Shown here piece by piece: positions 1 to 11,352 of a stretch of 64,000 nucleotides of DNA. Both the position numbers and the translations under genes were made by a program. Each line of letters opens with the position of its first letter. The stretch's first letter is position 1. The notes under the pieces are model-generated. The model had not been told where the DNA came from. It saw only the letters and a program-made list of their open reading frames with translations, and ran no database searches. Source of the DNA: Dryas octopetala (taxonomy: Eukaryota; Streptophyta; Magnoliopsida; Rosales; Rosaceae); NCBI GenBank assembly GCA_963921425.1, contig OY992832.1:17210835-17274834 (forward strand). The letters are read 5' to 3'.

Positions 1-2
1 AA

Positions 3-265
3 AAGACCATGTTTGAAGCATCAAATCCGAGAACCTCTGAGTGGTTCATCAAGTATTATGGTCCAAGGGTATAATGCTCTTTCATATATTATTTTCTTCA
101 TTTCTTTATTTGTGATAAATGTGTAGCATGTTCACTAAATTCTTTTTTGATTAGGTGAATCTCTTTGTGGACCACTCCCACGTGATGGATCTGGAGTGTC
201 TCCGGGGACGCAACTTGGGTAAAAATCATGCATCAGTGCTGGGTTCCTCGTATTTTCTATTTTAG
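3..265 (+). CDS. HSA32: Heat-stress-associated 32 kDa protein, last two exons (partial)
   Basis: Only the 3' end lies in the window. The exon ending at 68 reads KTMFEASNPRTSEWFIKYYG; a GT-AG intron runs 69-154; the last exon, 155-265, reads VNLFVDHSHVMDLECLRG and ends in SSYFLF and a TAG stop. This matches the C-terminus of plant HSA32, a ComA/phosphosulfolactate-synthase-like TIM-barrel protein needed to keep acquired thermotolerance. The FEA, WFI and VNL...LECLRG blocks are the ComA-type barrel strands. About 59 residues are visible and the frame is open. The family assignment is from memory of the proteins. Confidence 0.85.
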
Positions 266-1174
266 ACTTTTTGTAATCTGTCTGTAACCAAAAAAGAAAA
301 ATGGGGGATGAACAAGAATATGATGGTAATATGTGGATGTCTTGTTGTCTTGTGAGTTTATGCTGGTAACATTGCTCAATATGCCCTCCTCCAATGTGTG
401 AAGCATTACTGTGGGAGCTTATATTTGTTCATCATTGCAGTAAACTTTTGTTCAGATATTGTACGTATAAATGAGTTTTGACACATAATATCCTTTGTTC
501 TAGTAAGGAACTGATCTTTGTTCATCAAACTCTAGATGTCCTGAATACTAGTGTACAGCCGCAATCCTTCTTCATGTGTCAAGTTCCTCATAATTTGGTA
601 ATTTGCTTTCGATCTAAACCTCATTGTATTCTATATAATGTTTTAATACATCAAATCAAAATACCAACTCCAATTTTGAGATCCTGTCTAGATGTCTGGC
701 TGATGGACACCTATGAACTTTTGAGGTTCCATGGCACAAGTGTGTCATGCTCACTGGGCTTGAATATCTGTGGTGTATGCTCAATTCTATGACGTGAGAT
801 CTTAAAGCAGAAAAAATTCAAGGATGTTTTAGGGATCTTTACCACATCCACGAACTGTAGGGCCCTTGACTACATTTCTTACAAATATAAGAATCGAATA
901 AGTGATCTTATTTTTTATGAAATATTTGATATACAGTGTGCTCAGAGAGATATGATATACAATGTAGATTAAAAATAGCAGAAATAGTTTTGTTGTTTTT
1001 TTTTTGGGTGAGATGGTGAGCTAGAAAGCCAAAAACACAATAACGAAATCACATAAAGATGGACTTGGGGCCTAGTCATGCCAAGGAGAGGCAAGGGAAG
1101 AAGCATTATTAGCATTCTGCTGTAGCACAACTTAACTCGGATATTGTATTTACCACAAAAAAATAAAAATAAAA
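266..1174. other. 3' UTR of HSA32 and intergenic spacer
   Basis: AT-rich sequence after the HSA32 stop, probably holding its 3' UTR and polyadenylation signals. A 104-codon open frame at 478-792 shows no domain or splice context and is judged a chance frame. Confidence 0.5.
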
Positions 1175-1403
1175 GGGAAAAATTTTCAAACAGGACACCT
1201 AGTTTGGGGTCAATCTTAGTTTAGGACACCAGTTTGGGTTTGTGCTAGTTTAGGACACATATTTAGGATTTGTATTAATGTGGGACAATCCGTCACTTCC
1301 GTCAAGAATTCCGTTAAAAATAGACATGTGCCATGCACATGACCTATTTTCAAGGGACAAAATGGACAATTCACCATAATATATTAAAATAATTAAAAAT
1401 AAA
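1175..1403 (+). repeat. Left terminal inverted repeat of the Pack-MULE
   Basis: 229 bp that pair with 2600-2828 on the opposite strand with only scattered differences. The outer half shares runs such as TTTGGGGTCAATCTTAGTTT with the MULE at 30672. Confidence 0.92.
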
Positions 1404-1520
1404 CAAGATTAAAACTAAAAATATATTAAAAAAGTTTAAAACTATAAACACAAAAAACACAGAAAAAAAAAAAAGGATTGAAGAGGGAGATGCAGATCTC
1501 ACCCCCCCCCCCCCCGTTTT

Positions 1521-1570
1521 CACTCAGCCCCAACCACCTCCGGCGGTGGCTTTACTGCCGGCGACGACCC

Positions 1571-1571
<1 letters not shown>
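1521..1571. repeat. Internal inverted repeat within the Pack-MULE
   Basis: The block around CCCCAACCACCTCCGGCGG (about 1521-1571) reappears in reverse complement at about 2336-2395 and more loosely at 2489-2552. The interior is therefore partly a fold-back structure, suggesting nested or repeated capture. The adjoining (CT)n at 1571-1605 mirrors GA-rich DNA at 2315-2480. Confidence 0.75.
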
Positions 1572-1609
<38 letters not shown>

Positions 1610-2236
1610 CTCACTTCTCTCTCTCTCGGGCAGCACTCCCTGCACACACCCAGCTCCACCCAAGTCCAGCCCCTCCGGCCACTTTCCCCGACAACCCAAG
1701 ATCATCGGCGAGCTGTTCTCGCCGGCGCCAACCCCCCCAGACCAGTCCCCTTTGCCAGCCCGCCGCTCTCTCTCTCCTCTGTTCTCTCTCTCCTTCGCGC
1801 CCCCTGCAAGCGCACATGGCCCAGCCACCTGACGCCGACCACCTCGCCGACCACATTTTTTTTTGGTTGTCTTTTTGGGCTTATGAAGTCTTTGGTTTTT
1901 CATAGTTTGGGGTTTTATGTTGACTATTATGGTAGGCTATTTTTTGTGAAAAGATTTGGTTTTGGGTTATCTTTGAATGATTGAATCTCTCCTCTTCTCA
2001 TCTGGGTTTATATTGAGATCTTACTGATTTTTTTTTTTTTTTTGGATTCTTATTGATGTATTGGGTTTTGTAACCTTTGTTTGGTTAAGTGTGGATCTGA
2101 GTGCAAGTTTCATCTCGAAAATAATTAAAGCACTTCGCTTTTTTTTTGTTCTTTTTTTTGCCTGACTAGATGAGCAATTTCAATTTGGCAAAAGAAGAGA
2201 ATAAATTTCTTGTATATGTGTATTGGGTTTTTGCAG

Positions 2237-2302
2237 ACAACATCGAGGCGTTTGGCTGATAGGAAGGTGGAGAGGTTTGAGAAGAACATAATGAAGAGAG
2301 GT
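2237..2302 (+). pseudogene. Captured exon fragment of a RAMP4/SERP-type ER protein gene
   Basis: After a splice-acceptor-like TTTTTGCAG, the frame reads TTSRRLADRKVERFEKNI then MKRG, before running into GA-rich filler. This is the N-terminus of plant RAMP4 (stress-associated ER membrane protein), which I recall as starting MTTS-RLADRK. The C-terminal membrane anchor and the ATG are absent, so no protein is expected. The upstream CT-rich DNA and the T-rich stretch (about 1855-2236) may be the same gene's 5' leader and first intron, carried along. Confidence 0.72.
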
Positions 2303-2599
2303 GCGGAGATGAAGAGAGAAAGAGAGAGAGGGGGGAGGGTGGGTCGTCGCCGGTGGGTAAGGCCACCGCTAGAGGTGGTTGGGGCGATGTGCAGAGAAAT
2401 AGAGAGAGAAAAAGGAGGGTGCGATCTGCAGAGAAAAAGAGACAAAGAGAGGAATAGAGAAATGGAGGGAGAGAGAGAGTGAGATAGAGAGGGGGGATGG
2501 TGGGGTCACTGCCGGCAAGTATGGCCACCGGAGGTGAGTTGGGGCTGGGTGGAGAAGGGGTGCGCTGTCATCTTGTTCTTCTTTCTTTTTTGTTTTAGT

Positions 2600-2828
2600 T
2601 TTATTTTTAATTATTTTAATATATTATGGTGAATTGTCCATTTTGTCCCTTGAAAATAGGTCATGTGCATGGCACATGTCTATTTTTAACGGAATTCTTG
2701 ACGGAGGTGACGGATTGTCCCACATTAATACAAATCCTAAATATGTGTCCTAAACTAGCACAAACCCAAACTGGTGTCCTAAACTAAGATTGACCCCAAA
2801 GTACGTGTCCTGAATGAAAAATTTTCCC
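2600..2828 (-). repeat. Right terminal inverted repeat of the Pack-MULE
   Basis: Reverse-complement partner of 1175-1403. It ends in AAAATTTTCCC immediately before the 9-bp target duplication. Confidence 0.92.
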
Positions 2829-2837
2829 AAAATAAAA

Positions 2838-3699
2838 ATTAGCACACTTTAAGTGAATTAGGTGTGAAGGAAAAGGACATATCGTTCATTTTGTTTGGCC
2901 GGTGAAATACTTTCATTCATTAAACCAGAAAAGCCACATGGCAAACAGACAAGTCATCCGAAAATTTTGGTCTAGGAAATGTTTGAATAAAGGATAAGCG
3001 AGAGCTTGCTATTTTATGTTTAGGTCTAGGTTGTCTCCTTTAATGTAGTTAATTGCAAAAATAGACAAAGGGTCTTAATATTATTGTAATTAAGTATAGA
3101 GCACTTTTTCCCTAAAAGACAGAATTAAGATTAAGACATTTTCCCTAGGAGAAATGACAAATTTGGTTCTTGTAATTGGGTCATTTTCTACTTAAATTTT
3201 TGCAATAAGATCTTGTAATTAGCTAACTGCTAACCTTAGCTATTAAAGACAAATTAAGGATTTTGTCAATTGCTTAGACGGAATTGAGTCGTATGAAGAG
3301 TTTAGTCACTTGTTAATTTTTGTTTTTCTTGATCTAAAAGAAGGGGATTCGGATTAAGAATCTCTTTTAATAAAGTAGAGAGTCAAAATCGGTATGTCAA
3401 TTGTTGATTTTGACTTTTTTTTTTTTTTTTTACACTTTTAAAAAACCATAACAAAAATAAATACCTTTTTATAAATAAAAATTTAGTGATCAAACTCTTG
3501 CACAATCGCATTTTTTCACAAACCCTCAAAACATATTTATGGGGAGGCTTTACTTTCCACTTTCCTCAAGACAACGTGATACACAAGTACACAACTACCA
3601 AAGAGACAAACGAATATACAAATTGTAATTCCCATCGGGAGGCTTACTTTAGGATTAAAAAGAAAAAACTCCCTATGACTTGGACAATATAAGGAATAG
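2838..3699. other. Intergenic spacer
   Basis: AT-rich, with a T-run near 3417-3431. The open frame at 3486-3692 has no recognisable motif. No gene seen. Confidence 0.5.
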
Positions 3700-4127
3700 G
3701 CCAAATTTTACTTTTGGTTTTTGTTATTTTGGTCAAGTTTTACTATCGTCTCTACTCTATATTTTCAATTGCGTTGACTAAATTGTATTTTATAAACTGT
3801 TGCAAATTAATGACATGTTAGCATGTTCATTGCTAACCATTTGTAAAATACAAAATTAAAATTATAACAATTTGTAAATTATATGATCACAAGCATAATA
3901 GATTTGATGACTAAATAAACGGACATGCTAACATGTCTTTGCATTGTAACAATTTGTAAAGCAAATGACCAAATTTGCAACTGATTTGATGACTTAATAA
4001 CCGGAAATGCTAATATGTCCTTGTATTACAACAATTTATAAAGTCATGATAAAAAGGGTACAATTGAAAGTATATGGAAGAAAGTAATACTTATCCTAAA
4101 CTAGAAGGACCAAAAATGAAATTTAGC
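3700..4127. repeat. Putative small terminal-inverted-repeat element
   Basis: The left end (GCCAAATTTTACTTTTGGTT...) and the reverse complement of the right end (GCTAAATTTCATTTTTGGTC...) align for roughly 100 bp with mismatches. Inside, about 3901-3959 and 3983-4040 are direct repeats of each other (unit about 82 bp). I could not find a clean target duplication, so the exact borders are uncertain. Confidence 0.5.
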
Positions 4128-4202
4128 TCAACAAATATATTTGCAAAAGAGTACTCCCCAATTTCCCAAGTGGAAACTGGAAAGGGAAATGTTTCAGACC
4201 AA

Positions 4203-4230
4203 ACCAACCCAAAGAAACATTGTATAAATT
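4203..4230 (+). promoter_or_regulatory. Putative core promoter of ANR copy 1 (AC element and TATA box)
   Basis: ACCAACCC (4203-4210) fits the AC-rich sites bound by MYB activators of flavonoid genes, and TATAAATT (4223-4230) fits a TATA box about 25 bp before the gap that must contain exon 1. This is inference from position and motif only. Confidence 0.4.
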
Positions 4231-4254
4231 GAGCTGGTGGGGCACAGATTCACG

Positions 4255-4454
4255 NNNNNNNNNNNNNNNNNNNNNNNNNNNNNNNNNNNNNNNNNNNNNN
4301 NNNNNNNNNNNNNNNNNNNNNNNNNNNNNNNNNNNNNNNNNNNNNNNNNNNNNNNNNNNNNNNNNNNNNNNNNNNNNNNNNNNNNNNNNNNNNNNNNNNN
4401 NNNNNNNNNNNNNNNNNNNNNNNNNNNNNNNNNNNNNNNNNNNNNNNNNNNNNN
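4255..4454. other. Assembly gap (200 N)
   Basis: Exactly 200 undetermined bases. By alignment with the second ANR gene, the sequence right after the gap is the start of intron 1. Exon 1 (130 bp in copy 2), part of the 5' UTR and the start codon should therefore lie in the gap. Confidence 0.97.
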
Positions 4455-4924
4455 ACTTAGGTTTTCCTTTTACACTCTCAGAAAACACATATAATGTAGT
4501 AGCTTGAAAAAGGTGTAACTGTGATATGGCTAAAATGGTTGATGCCAAGGTGTTTGTAATTGTTGAGAGTGTTCTACTGGTCCCTTCATTCATGCATTTT
4601 TAGTTGGTTTTTAGTTGGATGCTCATACTTCTACATGGTATCAAAACAAGTAATTCACATGGTATTAAACATTATGCTATAGGTGTCAGTAACCAAAGAA
4701 GGTGAAAGTTCATGCATAATATGATCTAATTAGTTAGGCATCTGAGCATACTATTAGACTTCATGGCCTTGGAGATTACTAGCTTTATGGTACTGAACTT
4801 GAACTCAAATCTGTAAATTTCCAGATCAGTGTATTCTTTGAAAATTCAAGTAGGGAGACTAAAATTTTGATTGTAATATGCTGGCGTGCATGAATTCTTT
4901 TTCTTTTTCTACATCTGGGCGCAG

Positions 4925-6492
4925 ACAATCAGAAGAAGATCTCTCACCTAACAGCACTACAAGCTTTGGGGGACCTAGAAATTTTAGCAGCTGATCTAAC
5001 TGATGAAGGGAGCTTTGATGCCCCCATAGCCAGTTGTGACCTTGTTTTCCATGTTGCAACACCTGTCCACTTTGCCTCTGAGGACCCAGAGGTACAGATT
5101 TATTGGAATTGCTTAATTACATTCCACATTCAATATAGCTGCTGCAACTCAAGGACAATGCCACTTCTTCCATTTCCAATATACAGAATGACATGATCAA
5201 ACCAGCAATCCAAGGGGTATTGAACGTTCTGAAATCATGTGTGAAAGCCAAGACAGTTAAGCGCGTTGTTTTGACATCATCAGCAGCTGCAATTTCAATC
5301 AATACGCTTAATGGAACAGGTCTGGTCATGGATGAAAACAATTGGAGTGATGTTGAGTTCTTGACTACTGAGAAGCCGCCTACTTGGGTAAATCACCAAA
5401 TTATTTGTCTCTAAGCCTTATTCTTCTAGTTAATGCTCAAGCAAGACTATAGGCCTAAAATGAAGTAATTAAACATTTGAACTAGGTGATTAAACAAAAG
5501 CTTTTTCTCAAATTTCAGGGGTATCCTGTCTCCAAGACACTAGCTGAGAAGGCAGCTTGGAAATTCGCCGAAGAAAATAACATTGACCTCATCACTGTGA
5601 TCCCTTCTCTTATGGCTGGTCCTTCTCTCACTCCAGACATCCCCAAGAGTATCGACCTAGCCATGTCTTTAATTACAGGTGTGAAAACCAGGGGCTAAAA
5701 TATGTTACATGTCCATATTCCTTTGACTTGAGACCTTGTAGCTATAATGAAGAACTACTGCTTTCACCACACCTTAGATGGGTGGTGTTTAATCTGATGG
5801 TTCCTTTAAACGTTTTACAGGAAATGAATTCCTCATAAATGCCTTGAAGGGTATGCAACTGCTATCAGGTTCAATATCCATTACACATGTGGAAGATGTC
5901 TGCCGGGCTCATATTTTTTTGGCCGAGAAAGAATCTGCTTCTGGCAGGTACATATGCTGTGCTGTCAATAGCAGTGTTCCTGAGCTTGCAAAGTTCCTCA
6001 ACAAAAGATACCCTCAGTACAAAGTCCCCACTGAGTAAGCCCCTACTCCAAGCTTGTACTCAAACAGTCAAACACCTAGTTTCCTATATAGTAGTTTTGC
6101 AAGATTAGTAATATGATTAGATTAAGCTGCCCCTAGTTTTCTATAGTTTTACTTACATACTACTATATTCTGTTGAATTTGTTTCAACTCAAGGCCACCC
6201 CTCAAATGTCTTACACAGAAGAGCCTGATAATTAATGGTGGGAAGTAAATTCTTAATGCAACATTGAATAATAATGAAGTAATATTCAATGGGAATGTTC
6301 TTTAAAACAATCCATCATAATTCTCATTTTGCAAATTGCAATTGCAGGTTTGGAGACTTTCCCCTCAAGGCCAAGTTGATCATCTCTTCAGAGAGGCTTA
6401 CAAAGGAGGGGTTCAGTTTCAAGTATGACCTTGAAGAAATATATGACCAAGCTGTGGAGTTCTTCAAGGCTAAGGGGCTGCTGCAGAACTAG
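4925..6492 (+). CDS. ANR: Anthocyanidin reductase, copy 1 (exon 1 in gap)
   Basis: NADPH-dependent short-chain reductase of the DFR/ANR group that converts anthocyanidins to epi-flavan-3-ols, the units of condensed tannins, in the cytosol. Visible exons: 4925-5091, 5187-5387, 5519-5678, 5821-6034 and 6348-6492, all with GT-AG borders and compatible phases. The catalytic YxxxK is present ([20 protein letters not shown]), as are [20 protein letters not shown] and [16 protein letters not shown], very like apple ANR. With a 130-bp first exon it would encode 338 residues, the usual length. It ends AKGLLQN. No break is visible outside the gap. It is a tandem copy of the gene at 8435. Confidence 0.9.
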
Positions 6493-8434
6493 AACTAAGT
6501 GTCTCTCAGTACTACTTTTTGATTCTGTCACATGTATCACAAATGTGTAATTGGCGTTTATCTGCTATATATGTTCATCACAATTTGCTGAGTTTAGTAT
6601 GGTGTATTTTGAGTGCAGTTTCTGACTTCTGAGGAATGATAAACTGTGTCATTTCCTGATTAATAAAATACAACCGTGACAGACAAAGTAACATGTTGTT
6701 ACATGTTACTAATCACCTTCTAAGATGCTTGTTACTCTCTAAATAGTATAAAAAGATTTGATTTGATTTTTTGTAAATTTGATAATTGTGAAACACACAA
6801 GCTAGAGTATGTTCCTCTGCCAATTTGTAATTTGCAAATGTATAATAGTATTAAGTGTCACTCTTTCCCAGTTTGAGACAAAGTAGAAAAAACCTCTTGC
6901 AACAAACATCGTATATAGATAACAAAGATTGTCACTTTATAGTAGCAAAGCAGTCTCTATTATCAAATTTTCATTTTAAAGGTAAAATTATATGGGAGCA
7001 AATTTTGGAGAGGAAATAACAAACTCATACAGTCATACTTTTCACTATTCATATCAATATGAAAGTAAAGAAATGATTTGCAAACAGAGAAAAGAGACTA
7101 TTAGGAATGGAAGAAAACAAAAAGTACAATCAGTTGTCAATGTTGAAAGGATCCGGAAAAGATTTCATTTCGAGAAAAAAGAACCTTTCTACTAGTACTA
7201 TTCAATATCAATATAAAAGAACAGAAATCAAATGCAAACAAAAAACGTGATTATAATGAAAGAAAAAGTAGGATCATTTTTTTTTACAATGATCACTTTT
7301 TAAAAAATCCAAACTTTTAACTATCTTTTTATTTTTTATTGATTGATAAAGCTATTAGTATAGTTGGTTGGACAGTCGGAGAGATAGTAAATTCGAATAC
7401 TCATATTTCAAAATAAATAAAAGAAAAAAATAATCATGATTTTCAAACCTATAATGTTTTTTCAATGGAAACTACAATAATGCCCCAATTCAAACTCTTG
7501 CATAAGCTTATTTCTCTCGCAAACCCTCAAACTTCTCACTCAATGCTACTTAGTTCAACTTTTCTTCCCAATCAAACAAGATAAATATTGTATTAAAGTT
7601 GGTGGTGCATAAGTCCTCAGGTGCTCAAATGCAAATTCAATTAGATGAAGGGAAATTCTATGTATGACATACAAATATATTTTTGACCACTAAATCTAAA
7701 CAAATTTATTAACTTGTATGTCATAGGATAGTCGTTCCATAGACAAAGATGAAGTTCACACAATCACACTACAAGAAAATTTGCCATATGACACCGACCA
7801 CAATGGTGTCCGGGCAATAGCAACAATTAATGGTGGCTAATAGCATACCTGAAAATGGACGAGGGACGGTTCAAACAGTGGAGAAAATCCATCGGGTTCA
7901 AAGCTTATACTCACTGTAATGAGAAAGACTTGAGAAAGAGATAAACAAATTGAGAAAGAGATACAGAAACCTTACCTAACTTTGCTGTGCAGAGAGGAGG
8001 TGAGAAAGAGAGAGTACACGTTTTACAAAAGTGGAACGAGCATTTCATGTTAAGTACAAGTGTACAACAACGACATGACTCCATCATGTCATATAACAAT
8101 CCAAATTCTCAAGATTTGGGCTTTGTATTTTTCTTTAATAGACACTATTAACACAAAATGTGGAAAATAAAAAATACAAATTAGAATATATATATGATAA
8201 GACTGTTAACACTTAACGACATATTTTCCTTTACATAACCTAATAGTATGCAAATGTGGCTAAAATTTTGTTACTGCTGCTTAAATGTCTATTTAAGAAG
8301 TAACCCCTTCAGAGATAAACCATTCCCATAAGTCCTAAATACCCCTTGTGGCTACCTATTAAAACCATTACCTTTGATCATCTCAAAGAACCAACACTTG
8401 CATTAAATTCTGAGAGAAAGCAACTAAAAAAGCC
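6493..8434. other. Spacer between the two ANR genes
   Basis: 3' UTR of copy 1, then AT-rich DNA and the promoter of copy 2. Apart from the CACTA-type end at 7767, nothing is gene-like; the open frames at 6992-7195 and 7911-8099 lack motifs. Directly upstream of copy 2 are CTACCTATTAAAACC, a possible MYB site, and a TATA-like element near 8355-8366. Confidence 0.5.
7767..7860 (+). mobile_element. CACTA-type (En/Spm) terminal sequence, single end
   Basis: CACTACAAGAAAATTTGCC followed by ATATGACACCGACCACAATG is the characteristic end of many plant CACTA elements. I found no matching inverted end nearby, so this looks like a remnant or one end of a truncated element. The inner border is approximate. 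Confidence 0.6.
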
Positions 8435-9005
8435 ATGGCCACCCAAACCATCTCCCCAAAGAAGACAGCTTGCGTGACCGGTGGCACAGGGTTCATGGCA
8501 TCTTTGCTGGTCAAGCTGTTGCTAGAGAAGGGCTATGCCGTCAAAACCACTGTTAGAGACCCTGGTCAGGCTTCCTCAACTTAATGTTTTCATTTAATGT
8601 TCCCAGAAAATACATATAACGTTGTAGCAGCTGTGACATGACTAAAATGGTTGATTGATGCCAAGGTGTTGAATTGTTGTATCACCATTATGCTATTGGT
8701 GTTAGTAACCAAAGAAGGTGAAATTGCATAGTATTAGACTACAAGGCCTTGGTATACATATGTAAGCTCTGAAGAATTTTGATTTTAACATGCTGATGTG
8801 AATTGTCTTTCATTTTGTATCTTTGGGGGCAGACAATCCGAAGATCTCTCACCTCACAGCACTACAAGCTTTGGGGGACCTAAAAGTTTTTAGAGCTGAT
8901 CTGACTGATGAAGGGAGTTTTGATGCCCCCATAGCAGGTTGTGACCTTGTTTTCCATGTTGCTGCACCTGTCAACTTTGCCTCAGAGAACCCGGAGGTAC
9001 AGATT

Positions 9006-9043
<38 letters not shown>

Positions 9044-10438
9044 GGATTTGATTGCTTCATTAAATTTCATATTCAATATTATAGCTGCTGCAGCTTAAGG
9101 ACAGTATTAATTGCAACTTCTTCCACTTCCAAATAATATACAGAATGACATGATCAAACCAGCAATCCAAGGGGTATTAAACGTTCTGAAAGCTTGTGTG
9201 AAAGCCAAAACCGTTAAACGTGTTGTTTTGACATCATCAACAGCTGCAATATCAGTCAATACTATTAATGGAACAGATTTGGTCATCGACGAAAACTGTT
9301 GGAGTGATGTTGAGTTCTTGACTACTGAGAAGCCACCTATTTGGGTAAATCACCAAATTAATTATTTTTGTCTCTAAGCTTTTGTGTTCTGTAATTAATG
9401 TGCAAGCACGACAATAGGCCTAAATTGAAGTAGATGATCCAACAAAAGCTTTTTCTCAAATTTTCAGGGGTATCCTGTCTCCAAGACACAAGCTGAGAAG
9501 ACAGCTTGGAAATTCGCCGAAGAAAATAACATTGACCTTGTCACCGTGATCCCTTCTCTAATGGCTGGTCCTTTTCTTACTCCAGACATCCCCTTCAGTA
9601 TAGGCCTAGCCATGTCTTTCATCACAGGTGTGAAACCAGAAGCTGGAGTACTACGTTACACAATGCACATGCATATTCCTTTGACTTGAGGCCTTAGATG
9701 GGTGGTGTTTCATATGATGGCTCCTTTTAACATTTTACAGGAAATGAAATCCTCATAAATACCTTGAAAGGTATGCAACTGCTAGCAGGTTCAATAACCA
9801 TTACACATGTGGAGGATGTCTGCCGGGCTCATATGTTTTTGGCAGAGAAAGAATCTGCTTCCGGTCGGTACATATGCTGTGCTGTCAATAGCAGTGTTCT
9901 TGAGCTTGCAAAGTTCCTCAACAGAAGATACCCTCAGTACAAAGTTCTCACTGAGTAAGTCCCTAGTCCAAGCTTGTACTCAAAACACCTAGTTTCCTAT
10001 ATTGCTGTTTTGACTGCTTAGCAGTATGGTTAGATTAATTAAGCTGCCCCCAAGTTTTCTATAGTTTTAAGTACTACTATATTCTGTTGGAATATTTGTT
10101 TCAACCCAACTACCCAAGGTTACCTCTAAAATGTTGTCACGTAAAAGAGCCTGGTAATTAAGGATAGGAAGTGAATTCTTAAAGCAACACTGAATAGTTA
10201 TGAAGTAATATTTAAATGGCATGTCCTTTAAAACAGGCCATCAGCTCTTGTACCATTTCAGATGGGTTTTTCTCTCATTCTCATTTGCAATGGCAGGTAC
10301 GAAGATTTTCCCTCAAAGGCCAAATGGATCTCTTCCGAGAGGCTTACAAAGGAGGGGTTCAGCTTTAAGTATAACATTGACGAAATATATGACCAAGCTG
10401 TTGAGTGCTTCAAGGCTAAGGGGCAGCTGCAGAACTAG
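8435..10438 (+). CDS. ANR: Anthocyanidin reductase, copy 2 (complete)
   Basis: Six exons: 8435-8564, 8833-8996, 9144-9344, 9468-9627, 9741-9954 and 10297-10438, giving 336 residues. The N-terminus [20 protein letters not shown] holds the glycine-rich NADPH-binding loop; [16 protein letters not shown] holds the YxxxK catalytic pair. Role as for copy 1. Differences from copy 1 include one residue less in exon 2 (NPKIS against NQKKIS), one less in exon 6 (AKWISSERL against [10 protein letters not shown]), and FMAS where apple ANR, from memory, has FVAS. The frame is open throughout, so it is probably functional. The start is the first ATG after the promoter, in the usual ANR context. Confidence 0.92.
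9006..9043. repeat. (TA)n microsatellite in ANR copy 2 intron 2
   Basis: Alternating TA with a few interruptions just after the exon 2 donor. Copy 1 lacks it, so it expanded after the duplication. Confidence 0.85.
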
Positions 10439-11352
10439 GACTCAGAAGTCTCAGTACTTTATGATCCTGTCACATGGATCACAAATGTTGTGCAATTGTT
10501 GTTTATCTAGCTATGTTCTGGCTCATTATTACTTTTTGGCCACCTTTTTAAATCCTAAATAAAATTACTTTTAAAGCCAACTTTTTTTATGAAATTATTT
10601 GTTTTTACCCAAACATGAAAGTGGCAATGACAGCCATGATGTACACCACTCCACTCAATATGAGACATGTGTTCCACATATTAGGCATAGTTCTTTTCTT
10701 GTAATACATATAATTACACATGTTTATTATGCGTAATAAGAATACAAATATTGTAACAAAAAGGAAGTAAAAAATATTAAGTGGACTGATAATAGTACAG
10801 CACAAATGATGGTGAGCAAAGTGGCAGTCAAATAAGAAAACCAATAAGAGAGAGAATGGTGCATCAACGTTGCCAACATTAATTCTCATCCCACTGGCCA
10901 GAAATTTATCAATGATGCATCAACCGTGTCAAACTATAACACGTGTACAATTATTAATACTTAATGTCTAAATTCAACACATTATGTTAATAATTGTACA
11001 TATCTTACAATTTGTGTGGATTCGTAATACCACGTAATCTTACCGTCACACGAAATAAATATTCCCTTGAATCTTGAGTAGATTCAAAGTGATGTCCCTA
11101 AAAATCTTTTATCATTGGATCAGCTTTACTAAAAGTAAAACAATCTAACTTGATACGACCCCTCCATTTAAATCTTTCAATCTCGATGCCTGTTCACTAA
11201 AGCAATTAGAATCACGAAAAAGAGAGAATGAAAAAAAAGAAAGCATGAAAGAACAAGTTTTTGGTTTCTTGGACTGAAGCAAGAACAAGTTTAATAGACA
11301 GTTTAATGCTTTCAGTGCATAAGTTGGCTGTCTGCTTGTCTCTCTTAAGGCT
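10439..11352. other. Spacer between ANR copy 2 and CRLK (convergent 3' ends)
   Basis: Holds the 3' UTRs of both genes. About 10920-11060 resembles the degenerate repeat units found in CRLK intron 1 (CGTGT...AATTATTAATACTTAA...CCGTCACAC). No other gene seen. Confidence 0.5.

Larger units (their letters stand above)
1175..2828. mobile_element. Non-autonomous Mutator-like element (Pack-MULE)
   Basis: A 1654-bp element with long terminal inverted repeats, 1175-1403 and 2600-2828 (229 bp each), starting GGGAAAAATTTTCAAA. It is flanked by a perfect 9-bp target duplication, AAAATAAAA (1166-1174 and 2829-2837), the size typical of MULEs. The terminal repeats are clearly related to those of the autonomous element at 30672-36371. 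The GC-rich interior holds CT/GA simple repeats and a fragment of a cellular gene (2237-2302). No transposase is encoded, so it would need one supplied in trans. Confidence 0.93.

Noticed and set aside
478..792. 104-codon open frame after HSA32
   Set aside because: It lies in the probable 3' UTR, has no domain, and no splice or promoter context.
1478..1984. Overlapping Ser/Leu-rich and Arg/Glu-rich frames on both strands
   Set aside because: Produced by CT/GA simple repeats inside the Pack-MULE.
4123..4593. Open frames spanning the run of N
   Set aside because: Undetermined bases are read as X; the frames have no evidence.
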